Origin: an uncultured Lachnospiraceae bacterium
GTDB lineage: Bacteria > Bacillota > Clostridia > Lachnospirales > Lachnospiraceae
Direction of reading: 5' to 3'
Length of the DNA: 64,000 nucleotides
Assembly: GCA_947385425.1 (NCBI GenBank)
Contig: CANDKY010000002.1
Location: 53,110-117,109, forward strand
The position numbers were made by a program, and so were the translations under genes. Positions 51,454 to 60,200 of this stretch are shown in pieces. The notes below the pieces were generated by a model. It was given only the letters and a program-made list of their open reading frames with translations. It was not told the DNA's origin and made no database searches. Every line of letters begins with the position of its first letter. Position 1 is the first letter of the stretch.

Positions 51454-53342
51454 CACCTACTATACTGCATCTCCATCCACGCCTGGAACATTAAAAGGAA
51501 CCATATCTGTATCCGCCAAATCCCCTTCTCCGTGTAATCCCTCCATATCCGCTCCACTACATCCGCATCCAGAATACCCTGTTGATCCACTAACCGCCTG
51601 TCCAACAGATTCTCCGCCCACTCCCGCAGTTCCGGCTTTAGCAGCCACTTATCAATCGGGATACTGAACCCCTTTTTCGGCCGTTCCATCATTTCACGGG
51701 GCACATAACGGTACAGCACATCCCGCAGCACCTTTTTCCCTGTTTTCCCCTCCCGCTTATAGGAAATCGGCAGCGACCAGGCAAATTCCACCACATCCTT
51801 ATCCAGCATCGGCACCCTGGTTTCCAGCGAAACCGCCATTGCCGCCCGGTCAACCTTTACCAGGATATCATCCGGATGGTACATCAGCATGTCCATCAGC
51901 ATCACGTTATGGTTCACCTCTTCCAGGCACCCTTCTTCAAACTCATTGTATTTATAAGGGCAATAATCATGCGTCCTGCTGATCCGCTTCGTCAATGGAT
52001 CTGTTTCATAAGATATTTCGTAAAGCCTCCCCGGCCCCTTCGCCCCCAAAAGCGTACCCTTTGTCCGGTAAACAGGATTTTTCGCCAACGGGCTGTGAAG
52101 CACCAGCCCGCTGCACGGCTTCCGGATAAAATAAGGGATATTTTTCATTTTATTCCAGATCCGGCTTACCGACTCATAAGAAGTGTACCCGCAAAACAAC
52201 TCATCCCCCCCGTCTCCCGAAAGCGACACCGTCACATGCTCCCTCGTCATCCTGCTCACCAGATAAGTCGGAATCTGCGAAGAATCGGCAAAAGGCTCCC
52301 CAAACATATAGGCCAGTCCGGGAACCACATCTATGGCATCCTTCTGCGAGATATACAGCTCCGTATGTTCCGTCCCCAAATGCCTGGCAATCTCCTTGGC
52401 CGCCGCCGCTTCATTATACCCCTCTTCCTCCATCCCGATCGTAAAACTTCTTACCCTGCCGCCATGGAGCGCCTGCATCAGGGCCACCACCGTACTGCTG
52501 TCTATCCCCGCGGACAGAAAAGCACCTACCGGGACATCCGCCGCCATCTGCTCCCGTATAGACTCTTTCAAAAGCCTCTCCAGTTCCTCCGCCGCCTCCT
52601 GTTCACTTCCCTTAAACAAATCCGCCTGCCCCTTTTTCGCCGCTTCCTTCATCGACCAGAAAACCGACACCGAAAGGCTTTCCCTGCCGAACGGGGCCTT
52701 CACTGTCAGCACCGTCCCCGGTTCCAGCTTATATATCCCCTCATAAACGGAATAAGGCGCCGGAATATACCCATGCGTAAAATAAATATCCAGAACTTTC
52801 CGGTTCACCGGATTACGAAAGCCGTCCAGCTCAGCAATTGACCCGATCTCCGAAGAAAAAGCAAAAGTATCCTGCCCGATAAAACCATAATAGAGCGGTT
52901 TTTCCCCCACTCTATCCCTCAGCAAATATAAAATTCCCTCTTTTTTATCATACAAAGCAATTGCAAACATGCCCTTACACATGGAAATCGCCGGCTCCAC
53001 CCCGTAAGCCTCCAGCGCTTCCAACAAAACCTCAGTGTCCGAAGTCCCCCGGAAAGCCCTGACCCTCTTTTCTTCCAGCAGTTTTGCGGCAATTTTCTTG
53101 TAATTGTATATTTCCCCGTTAAATGCAATGACAAACCTGCCGCTATGTGACTCCATAGGCTGTGCCCCATTCTCAGACAGATCCACGATGGAAAGCCTCT
53201 TATGCCCCAACACCACATTTCCGTCGCCGGATGCCCAAACCCCTTCCGCATCCGGCCCTCTGTGATGCATCCGCCTGTTCATCCTGCCAATATTCGCCTT
53301 CCAATCCCCGTTCAAATTGCAAAAACCTGCAATCCCGCACAT
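51453..53342 (-). CDS. asnB: Glutamine-dependent asparagine synthase-like amidotransferase
   Basis: 629 residues, two domains. The N-terminal glutaminase domain starts MCGIAGFCNLNGDWK, so Cys2 is the nucleophile after removal of Met1, with RMHHRGPDAEG and LSIVDLSENGAQPM. The synthetase domain has FLSAGIDSSTVVALMQALHG (PP-loop; the usual first Gly of SGG is Ala here), VSLSGDGGDELFCGYTSYES and VPMLDKDVVEFAWSLP. In glycan loci such proteins often amidate uronic acids rather than aspartate. ATG 53342 is preceded by AGGAGGGGCAGC, the end of family 2 copy Q; the frame upstream of it is repeat DNA. A second, diverged copy is at 56141-58027. Confidence 0.9.
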   Translation of the reverse strand: MCGIAGFCNLNGDWKANIGRMNRRMHHRGPDAEGVWASGDGNVVLGHKRLSIVDLSENGAQPMESHSGRFVIAFNGEIYNYKKIAAKLLEEKRVRAFRGTSDTEVLLEALEAYGVEPAISMCKGMFAIALYDKKEGILYLLRDRVGEKPLYYGFIGQDTFAFSSEIGSIAELDGFRNPVNRKVLDIYFTHGYIPAPYSVYEGIYKLEPGTVLTVKAPFGRESLSVSVFWSMKEAAKKGQADLFKGSEQEAAEELERLLKESIREQMAADVPVGAFLSAGIDSSTVVALMQALHGGRVRSFTIGMEEEGYNEAAAAKEIARHLGTEHTELYISQKDAIDVVPGLAYMFGEPFADSSQIPTYLVSRMTREHVTVSLSGDGGDELFCGYTSYESVSRIWNKMKNIPYFIRKPCSGLVLHSPLAKNPVYRTKGTLLGAKGPGRLYEISYETDPLTKRISRTHDYCPYKYNEFEEGCLEEVNHNVMLMDMLMYHPDDILVKVDRAAMAVSLETRVPMLDKDVVEFAWSLPISYKREGKTGKKVLRDVLYRYVPREMMERPKKGFSIPIDKWLLKPELREWAENLLDRRLVDQQGILDADVVERIWRDYTEKGIWRIQIWFLLMFQAWMEMQYSR

Positions 53343-53348
53343 GCTGCC

Positions 53349-53570
53349 CCTCCTATTCCAGTACCGCCAATATACAATAACCACCCCTATCCTGGAAGAA
53401 TTTCCGGCCGCCCCTGCGTCCTGAAATCCTTCCGGGTGCTTATTGTATATTGGCTGTTTCCAGTACCGCCAATATACAATAACCACCCCCTATCCTGGAA
53501 GAATTTCCGGCCGCCCCTGCGTCCTGAAATCCTTCCGGATGCTTATTGTATATTGGCTGTTTCCAGACCG
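53349..53570 (-). promoter_or_regulatory. Family 2 structured leader, copy Q (two tandem units)
   Basis: Two tandem units of 102 and 103 bases differing by one inserted C and two substitutions, each a hairpin with 14-base outer arms (CCAATATACAATAA and TTATTGTATATTGG) and inner arms GGAAGAATTTC and GAAATCCTTCC. Each unit is followed in RNA sense by GGTACTGGAA; the last ends GGTACTGGAATAGGAG, which is the ribosome site of the asnB gene at 53342. A third truncated unit (CAGACCG) is at 53564. It occupies the entire gap between the SGNH-like gene and asnB. Confidence 0.8.
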
Positions 53571-53576
53571 ATCACG

Positions 53577-54653
53577 CTAATTTTCTTCGCCAACTACTGC
53601 AAAGTCCCCTTCTTCAATTCTTCTTGCAATCGTTTTTTTTGCCTCTGCCAATTCCGTCTGCCACTGCCTGTAAGCCGCATCCCAACTCTCATACCCGGCC
53701 TGTCCGCGCCTGTCCGGAATACCATACTTTCCGGCAAGATATTCTCCCAAAAACCTTGTACACTTCTCCGCCCCCAAAGCGTTGGTATGCCCTCCGTAAT
53801 CGCTGAAATCCGAAGCAAAATCCAACCCGATTTCATCATAATAACCGTTCAGGTTCAGGAACTCATAGCCATACCCGGAAATAATTTCCTCCATATAATT
53901 ATACATCATCTGCTTCTCTTCTTCCATAACAGTCGGCGATAAAATAAACAATGCCTGCAAGCCATTCTCTTTTAAATAATCCAGCAAGCTGTAAAGACAT
54001 TCCTCCTGAAATTCCGGCATCGGTTCTTTTTTCGTAATCCCGGAAGTATCCACTGCCTCGCATGGCCCCACCTCGTCCGTCATCACATACCCCTTCTGCC
54101 CGTCCGGCTTCTCATAACGGAAACATGCCATCTGCTCCGGCAAAACCATCGTCTTCCAATTAGAGTGGTATTTAAAAATATCAAAATAATACGTATACCG
54201 CTCCCCCCGCTCCTCCACCATAGCATTAATTGTTTTTATCCGGTTCCAGGAATACTTCAGATTATCCGTGACCCCCCTTGTATATGCCATATTATTAGTC
54301 AGATCCGTCTCATTTGCCGTATACATACGCATTTCAAACACAAACAACTCCGGCTGCTGTGTTTTCCTGACCTCTTCTACCAAATACGTAGCCGCTACCG
54401 GCCGCTGAAGATTACTGGAAATCGGATATGCAGCAATCCCGTATTCCCCCCACATCATCGGCGTAGCATAATATGGGTACACCGGGCTGGAACCAATCAT
54501 CACCACATCTACCGTATTGTCCCTCTCCGCATAAAACCCCGTAAACCGATCCTTCACATCTCCGTTTGTACGTATAATATAAGTAACCGTCATTAAAATA
54601 TACAAAAAAAGTACAATAAATACGATTGACTTCAACGCCTGCCTGCGTGTCAT
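53577..54653 (-). CDS. SGNH/GDSL-like membrane-anchored protein
   Basis: About 358 residues. One N-terminal membrane anchor (KSIVFIVLFLYILMTVTYII) and an extracytoplasmic domain with VDVVMIGSSPVYPYYATPMM (GSS block), VFEMRMYTANETDLTNN, and DFSDYGGHTNALGAEK, where Asp and His fit the catalytic pair of SGNH hydrolases and O-acyltransferase partners (DltD- or AlgX-like). It could deacylate or transfer acyl groups on the exported glycan. Ser-Asp-His in the right order but with uncertain spacing. ATG 54653 follows GGAGGAA closely. Family 1 copy C lies 100 bases upstream. Confidence 0.65.
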   Translation of the reverse strand: MTRRQALKSIVFIVLFLYILMTVTYIIRTNGDVKDRFTGFYAERDNTVDVVMIGSSPVYPYYATPMMWGEYGIAAYPISSNLQRPVAATYLVEEVRKTQQPELFVFEMRMYTANETDLTNNMAYTRGVTDNLKYSWNRIKTINAMVEERGERYTYYFDIFKYHSNWKTMVLPEQMACFRYEKPDGQKGYVMTDEVGPCEAVDTSGITKKEPMPEFQEECLYSLLDYLKENGLQALFILSPTVMEEEKQMMYNYMEEIISGYGYEFLNLNGYYDEIGLDFASDFSDYGGHTNALGAEKCTRFLGEYLAGKYGIPDRRGQAGYESWDAAYRQWQTELAEAKKTIARRIEEGDFAVVGEEN

Positions 54654-54754
54654 TTCCTCCGCTTCTCCTTTCCCCACAAACTATCCCCACACACATACCG
54701 CATACAAAACCTGCGATAATACAATACCAATTTACTTCCCCCACGCTGCCGCCC

Positions 54755-54903
54755 ACAGCAGTACAAACCCGCCATGAAAAACCTGGAAAAACGCCTCTTT
54801 CCCGGCGTTTTTCCGCGTGAAATGGATTTGCAATGCTACGCATGGCAAATCCTAGAAGCTCTTAGGCGGCGTCCTTTGACGCCTTAGAGCTTCTTTTCAC
54901 GCT
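54755..54903 (-). repeat. Family 1 intergenic repeat, full copy C
   Basis: 149 bases, overlapping the last codon and stop of the GT4 gene at 54897. It matches copy A at almost every position. In the first hairpin the arms read AAGCTCT/AGAGCTT where copy A has AAGTTCT/AGAACTT: a U-A pair became C-G, again compensatory. Confidence 0.9.
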
Positions 54904-55991
54904 AAGATTTGGTGAAAATATGTCTCCCATTTCTTATTTATTAAATCAGGATTTAATTTTTCTCTTATTTTTGAACCATTTTCTCCCAATTTTCTTGCCA
55001 ATTCGACATCATCTATTATCTTTTGCAGTTTTTCCTTCAGCATTTCCCAGTTGTCTGCTTCAGTCAACAACCCATTTTCACCATTTATAATCAATTCTGC
55101 CGGCCCTCCGCAGGGACAATCGGTAGAAATACATGGTATTCCAAGTGCCATAGCCTCGATCAATGTATTTGGCATCCCCTCAGAATTAGAAGACAACACA
55201 AAAACCGAAGCCTTATAAATAGCCCCGGCCACATCATCAATACTCCCCGGCAAATGAACCCTCTCCTGAAGCCCCATCTCCTCCACCTGCCGAATCAATT
55301 CAGAACGCAATTCCCCTTCCCCATATATCACCAATTCATACTCCGGGTACTTCCCGGCCAAAGCAGCAAATGCCCGTATAATCATTCTATGATTTTTGTT
55401 TGCATCCACGCGCCCCACTGCAACAATCTTCTTTTCCCGCTCTCCCCTATAAGGTTCCTTCATAAAAGCCGGATGAATGGAATTAGGCAGAACAACCGCC
55501 TTACGGCGTACTGAAACGCCAAAAAAATCCATACTCCTTCTGCTCTGCAGTACCACTCCATCCGCCAGCGGAAACAATAATTCCGCCGCCATCCGAAGGG
55601 CCTTGGAATAATACTCCTCCTTCGGTTCCCCCCGCACCGATACCACCACAGGAATATGGAGCAGCCGTGAAGTCAGCAAAGCCATCATATTATTCTTTCC
55701 GATAAAAGAAAGGATCAAATCCGGCCTTTTCGCCTTCCATACACCCCGCAGCTTCCGGAACCGCTTTACAAAATTCAAAATACGGCTTCTTCCAATCTCC
55801 CCCTCCGCAATCTCAGAATAAACCCTCTTTATCCCGCTGCTAATCCCATACTCACTTTCCGCCCGGTACTGAGTCACTATCGTAACCAAATAACCCTTCC
55901 CGTAAAAATACTCCGCAAGATTCACCAATACCCGCTCCGAACCACCTTTATTTAAAGAACTGATAAACATAGCAATATGCTTCTTATCCAT
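54897..55991 (-). CDS. Glycosyltransferase family 4
   Basis: About 364 residues. HIAMFISSLNKGGSERVLVN, KIVAVGRVDANKNHRMIIRA, LSSNSEGMPNTLIEAMALGI and STDCPCGGPAELIINGENG are the GT4 signatures for enzymes acting late in exopolysaccharide repeat assembly, and resemble the proteins at 10246 and 59001. Both donor-binding glutamates are present. ATG 55991 has GAGGATTTTGAT before it; an upstream start at 56021 is less likely. The end is framed by family 1 copy C. Confidence 0.87.
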   Translation of the reverse strand: MDKKHIAMFISSLNKGGSERVLVNLAEYFYGKGYLVTIVTQYRAESEYGISSGIKRVYSEIAEGEIGRSRILNFVKRFRKLRGVWKAKRPDLILSFIGKNNMMALLTSRLLHIPVVVSVRGEPKEEYYSKALRMAAELLFPLADGVVLQSRRSMDFFGVSVRRKAVVLPNSIHPAFMKEPYRGEREKKIVAVGRVDANKNHRMIIRAFAALAGKYPEYELVIYGEGELRSELIRQVEEMGLQERVHLPGSIDDVAGAIYKASVFVLSSNSEGMPNTLIEAMALGIPCISTDCPCGGPAELIINGENGLLTEADNWEMLKEKLQKIIDDVELARKLGENGSKIREKLNPDLINKKWETYFHQILA

Positions 55992-56080
55992 ATCAAAATC
56001 CTCGTCGCGACAACCTATCACACACCCGCCTTATCCTCTTTTGCACTATATATCTGCCATTGATATTCCTTGCAACATCA

Positions 56081-56140
56081 CATACTCCGCCATGCAAAAC
56101 CCGGAAAATACCCCCCACGCCTTAGAACATCTTTTCGCGA
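56081..56140 (-). repeat. Family 1 repeat, copy with internal deletion
   Basis: Directly after the asnB-like stop, minus-strand CGCGAAAAGATGTTCTAAGGCG matches the start of family 1, and TTTTCCGGGTTTTGCATGGCG matches its end; the middle, including the second hairpin, is missing. It shows that copies decay by internal deletion. Confidence 0.6.
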
Positions 56141-58027
56141 TCAGCCATGATAGCGCTGATACCACTGTTCAAAAATAAAGAAGGACCAGGAAAGTTTAGA
56201 ATAGTTTTCCCCCGTTGCCGGCCCCCCGTCTCCGGTACGAATATACTCCCGGATCATATCCGACACATATGCCGCATCAAAAATCCCCTGACGTTCCAGG
56301 TAATCCTTCTGGCTGTAATCCAAAAGCTGCTCCTTCAGCGGCCCGCGCAGCCACTTGTCAAGCGGCACACCGAAACCCACCTTCGGCCTGTCCAATAATT
56401 CCTTTGGAATATAATCATAAGCAATATCCTTTAAAATATGTTTCTTATCCCCCTTATAAAACTTAAATTTATGAGGAATCTGATAAGAATACTCCATGAC
56501 ATCCCGATCCAGAATAGGGCATCTGGCTTCCAGCGAATATTTCATACTGGCCCTGTCCACCTTACAAAGAATGTCCCCTGGCAGATAGGTATCCATATCC
56601 AGCAGCATCCTGCGTATCTGCCAGTTTTTCTCCTGATATCCGCTCTCCGTCTCATAATGGCATGGCAGCTCTTTGCCGTCATTGCGCACCATTTTTTTCG
56701 CACGAATAATGTAATTGCTGGCGCCGAACTGTGTCTTTGTCTCTTTCCCACGGTTTTCGGCAATCACACGCACACGGAAAGGAAGCCTGTCCGCCAATCC
56801 AAGCCGGCTGACACCCGGCATGTGGCAAAGCCCATGCACCGCCGCCCCCGCTATATCCAGCATCTGCGCCTGCGCCACATTCTCATAGATATTATAACCG
56901 CAATAAAATTCGTCTCCTCCGTCGCCGGACAGCACCACTGTCACTTTCTCCCTTGCAAGCGCCGCTACCAGCATAGACGGTATCTGGGAACTGTCGGCAA
57001 AAGGTTCATCATAATATTGCGGAATGCTTTCCACCAGATCAAACATCTGCTTCTCGTCAATATACATTTCCGTGTGGTTGGTGCCCAGATAATCCGCCAC
57101 CTGCCTGGCATACTTCGCCTCATTATACCGTTCTTCATGAAAACCTATGGAAAATGTTTTCACCGGCTCCGCAGCACTCTCCTGCGCCATAGCCGTAATC
57201 AGCGAGGAGTCATATCCGCCGCTTAAAAAAGCACCCAAAGGCACATCCGCTATCATCCTCGCCGCTGTCGCTTTTCTCAGGAGTTCTTTCAAATGCCCCT
57301 TCGCCTCTTCATAACTGCCAGCCGGATTCGCCCTCCGCTTCGCATATACCTTCCCGACTTCCCAATACTTCCATTTCTCTGTCTTTCCCTGCCGGAAAGC
57401 AAGAATCCCTCCCGGCTCCAGCTTATATACATTCTCATAAGCCGAATCCGGCGCATTGATATATTGCTGATATAGATATCGTGAAAGCACATCCCGCCTG
57501 ATCCTCTCTTCAAACCCGGAACAGGCCATAATCGGCTTCAGCTCCGAAGCAAAAACAAGATTTTCCCCGTCTGTCCAATAATAAAGCGGTTTTTTGCCAA
57601 TCCTGTCCCGGATCAGATAGACTTTCCCATCCTCCCGGTCAAACAATGCTATGGCAAACATCCCGTTAAACCGCTTCACACAATCAATACCCCATTTTAA
57701 ATAAGCCGCAATAATGACTTCCGTATCGCAATTTGAACGGAACGGATAATCGGAAATCTCTTCCCGCAGCTCCTGAAAATTGTAAATTTCCCCATTATAA
57801 ACGACACTTACCCTGCCGTCCGCCGATTCCATCGGCTGATGGCCCAGAACTGACAGATCCAGAATGGACAGCCTCCTTTGGGCAAATCCCACTGAGTAAC
57901 CTCCGCCAGTCCCGTAAATTTCTTCACCGCTGTCGTCCGGCCCTCTATGGTACATCGTATCATTCATCTCTTTTAATTGCGCCAGACGGATATCCCGCCT
58001 GGATACAAAACCGCATATGCCACACAT
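56141..58027 (-). CDS. asnB: Glutamine-dependent asparagine synthase-like amidotransferase, second copy
   Basis: 628 residues. MCGICGFVSRRDIRLAQLKE (Cys2), MYHRGPDDSGEEIYGTGGGY, LSILDLSVLGHQPM for the glutaminase; FLSGGYDSSLITAMAQESA (complete PP-loop), VVLSGDGGDEFYCGYNIYEN and CPILDRDVMEYSYQIPHKFK for the synthetase. It is a diverged paralogue of the gene at 51453-53342, with the SGG motif intact. Likely amidates a sugar acid of the repeat unit. ATG 58027 follows AGGAGG supplied by family 2 copy R. Family 1 copy F follows its stop. Confidence 0.9.
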   Translation of the reverse strand: MCGICGFVSRRDIRLAQLKEMNDTMYHRGPDDSGEEIYGTGGGYSVGFAQRRLSILDLSVLGHQPMESADGRVSVVYNGEIYNFQELREEISDYPFRSNCDTEVIIAAYLKWGIDCVKRFNGMFAIALFDREDGKVYLIRDRIGKKPLYYWTDGENLVFASELKPIMACSGFEERIRRDVLSRYLYQQYINAPDSAYENVYKLEPGGILAFRQGKTEKWKYWEVGKVYAKRRANPAGSYEEAKGHLKELLRKATAARMIADVPLGAFLSGGYDSSLITAMAQESAAEPVKTFSIGFHEERYNEAKYARQVADYLGTNHTEMYIDEKQMFDLVESIPQYYDEPFADSSQIPSMLVAALAREKVTVVLSGDGGDEFYCGYNIYENVAQAQMLDIAGAAVHGLCHMPGVSRLGLADRLPFRVRVIAENRGKETKTQFGASNYIIRAKKMVRNDGKELPCHYETESGYQEKNWQIRRMLLDMDTYLPGDILCKVDRASMKYSLEARCPILDRDVMEYSYQIPHKFKFYKGDKKHILKDIAYDYIPKELLDRPKVGFGVPLDKWLRGPLKEQLLDYSQKDYLERQGIFDAAYVSDMIREYIRTGDGGPATGENYSKLSWSFFIFEQWYQRYHG

Positions 58028-58039
58028 ACCAGGATCCTC

Positions 58040-58202
58040 CTATTCCAGTACCGTCAATTCCATGTATCGTACCTCCCCAGCGGAACAATACCTGTCCATA
58101 ATGCCGGCCAGGTATTGTTCCGGGCACGCTACATGCAATTGACTGTTTCCAGTACCGTCAATTCCTTATACCGTGCCTCCCCAGCGGAACAATACCTGTC
58201 CT
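58040..58202 (-). promoter_or_regulatory. Family 2 structured leader, copy R (upstream of the second asnB)
   Basis: Minus-strand order: a 57-base half, a middle segment complementary to it, and a second direct copy of the half that ends GGTACTGGAATAGGAGG, the ribosome site. Stems: GTCAATTCCATGTA (58053-58066) with TACATGCAATTGAC (58130-58143), and a perfect inner pair CGGAACAATACCTG (58081-58094) with CAGGTATTGTTCCG (58109-58122). The middle segment can pair with the 5' or the 3' half but not both. Confidence 0.8.
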
Positions 58203-58976
58203 TCATAAAAATGCCTTCTTCACTACCTCATCTTCCAGAAAGCTGTCACGGTATTCTGCAAAATCTTTGCATTCCCTGTCAATACTGTCTATCAGTTCTA
58301 TATATTTCTCTTTCACCAGAGCCTTATAGTTCTCGTAATTATCGTACCCCTTTTTTGTCCATGCAAAAGGATGCGTAAGAATCTGAACTTTGTCATGACC
58401 AAGGATGGTTTTTTCGTCCGGATAGCCATATCTCCATATATGGTTTGCATCTGACATGTATTTTACCCCTAACTCGGAATCCTCGGTCACATTTTCCGCA
58501 AAGGTAAAAAACTCATCCTGATATGCGTTTATAATCCCCGGCAGCTTTATATTCTCTGCAAGCACCGCCGGAGAAGGTCTGTGGACGGAAAACTCTGAGA
58601 TTTCAAATCCAAGCATTTCACTTAACATATGCATTTCCTTTATGATCTGCTTACGCACCTCCTGCATATCCGTTATGCCGTTCAAAGCAAAATGCAGCCC
58701 GATTTCCTGCCCCCTTTCATGCATATCGCAAATCAGATCCCTGTTTTTTCTTGATAATAAATTGTAGGAATTGTTTGTCCACTGAAAAAAGAAAGTAGAT
58801 GTGAAATCCATGCTGGTTTCCACCTTCGCCAACGCATAAGCCCGTTCCACACTGTATTCCACATCATGCCGCATAATAATAAATTTATCCTTATGCAAAG
58901 CATCTGCATAAGTACTCTGTAAACCGGTTGACTTGATAATCCTTATTATCTCCTTATAATCACCATATGAAAACAT
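58203..58976 (-). CDS. Polysaccharide deacetylase-like (NodB-type fold) protein
   Basis: 257 residues without signal peptide. KFIIMRHDVEYSVERAYALA (RHDVE, an acidic metal/nucleophile region), GQEIGLHFALNGITDMQEVR (EIGLHF, metal His) and EISEFSVHRPSPAVL (SVHRP) follow the NodB motif order seen in cytoplasmic glycan-locus deacetylase-like proteins. It could deacetylate a sugar nucleotide or lipid-linked intermediate. Good GGAGTGGAAAA site before ATG 58976. The fold call is firm; activity is inferred. Confidence 0.75.
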   Translation of the reverse strand: MFSYGDYKEIIRIIKSTGLQSTYADALHKDKFIIMRHDVEYSVERAYALAKVETSMDFTSTFFFQWTNNSYNLLSRKNRDLICDMHERGQEIGLHFALNGITDMQEVRKQIIKEMHMLSEMLGFEISEFSVHRPSPAVLAENIKLPGIINAYQDEFFTFAENVTEDSELGVKYMSDANHIWRYGYPDEKTILGHDKVQILTHPFAWTKKGYDNYENYKALVKEKYIELIDSIDRECKDFAEYRDSFLEDEVVKKAFL

Positions 58977-59000
58977 TTTTCCACTCCTGTCCTGCTCTTC

Positions 59001-60113
59001 TCAAGTTCCATGCCTTGTGCAGATATCTTCTATATAATCCCTCCACTGCCCAAAAACTGCCTTCCCGTTTGCAATGTCCGCGATCCTTCTCGCATGCCTT
59101 CCCAACTGCTCCGCATACTCCGGTTCTTCAATCAGCCGGTTTATCCCGTCCTCCAATGCTTTCTGATCCTTGATCGGTATAAGCAGCCCGCTTACGCCAT
59201 CCTCCATTACGGTCCGCGGCCCGCCGCAGGGACAGTCCGTGGCTACAATCGGCAGCCCCAGTGCCATTGCCTCCAGCAACGCATTGGGAAGCCCCTCCCA
59301 GTCTGAAGAAAATGCATACACCGCCGCGTCTGTCAGTTCCTTCTCCAAAGCATCGCTGGCTCCCATCAGATAAATATACCCCTCCGCCTTATTTTCCGCA
59401 ATAATACCTTCCAATATTTCTTTCGTTCCGTCAAAAGAATCCCCGCCGTATATCTTCAGTATATAATCCGGATGCTTCCGGTGCACTTCCACAAAGGCAC
59501 GGAGCAGCATAGGCTGATTCTTGAAGTCCACCAGACGGCCCGACTGTACCACTACCTTTTTCCTCTTCCCAGGCTCCGGCACGCCGATGTATTTGTCATT
59601 CACCGGGTTCAAAATTATTCTGGAATTTTTCTGCAGGAAAGGGGCGAAAAATTCCCTCTGCCCTTCAGTCTGGAACACACATCCCGCCGCCCGCGGGAAC
59701 AGAAGCGGTATCTGTACCTTGTCCGCCCATGCATCATAATGCCCCGCCGGATCCGTACGTATGGAAATCAATACCGGAACCTTCGTTCCCGGCGCGGCCA
59801 TCAGCGCACGGTAATTAGCCCTCTGGGCAAAAGCAATAAGAATATCCGGCTTTTCCGTCTTCATAAAATGCCTTAAATATTTTACCCGTAACAGGAACTG
59901 CACAATCCGGCCTTTCCCGCCATCCCCTTCCCTCAAACCTACATGTACCCTTTTTACCCTGTCGTCTATCTGAAATTCATTTTCCCCGTACCACTCCGTG
60001 GCAATAAGAACCTCATACCCCTCCCTGGCGAACTGATCCGCCAGATTGGACACCACCCGCTCCGCGCCCCCCTGTTCCAGACAATTCAGGTGAAATGCAA
60101 TTTTCCGCTTCAT
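59001..60113 (-). CDS. Glycosyltransferase family 4
   Basis: About 370 residues. KIAFHLNCLEQGGAERVVSN, VVVQSGRLVDFKNQPMLLRA, SSDWEGLPNALLEAMALGLP and VATDCPCGGPRTVMEDGVSG give a clear GT4 enzyme with both donor-binding glutamates, similar to 54897-55991. ATG 60113 follows AAAGGGG; the long frame to 60188 adds residues with no family match. It is transcribed just after the GT4 gene at 60201. Confidence 0.88.
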   Translation of the reverse strand: MKRKIAFHLNCLEQGGAERVVSNLADQFAREGYEVLIATEWYGENEFQIDDRVKRVHVGLREGDGGKGRIVQFLLRVKYLRHFMKTEKPDILIAFAQRANYRALMAAPGTKVPVLISIRTDPAGHYDAWADKVQIPLLFPRAAGCVFQTEGQREFFAPFLQKNSRIILNPVNDKYIGVPEPGKRKKVVVQSGRLVDFKNQPMLLRAFVEVHRKHPDYILKIYGGDSFDGTKEILEGIIAENKAEGYIYLMGASDALEKELTDAAVYAFSSDWEGLPNALLEAMALGLPIVATDCPCGGPRTVMEDGVSGLLIPIKDQKALEDGINRLIEEPEYAEQLGRHARRIADIANGKAVFGQWRDYIEDICTRHGT

Positions 60114-60200
60114 ATGATACCCCTTTCCTTTCCTGAAACAGTCTTGATCAAGATGATACAAACCAGATATTCCAATCCGGCTGTCCAAAAACCGGGATGC

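Noticed and set aside
53343-53486. N-terminal extension of the asnB protein to 53486
   Set aside because: The frame runs through family 2 repeat DNA; the catalytic Cys must follow the initiator Met, which fixes the start at 53342.
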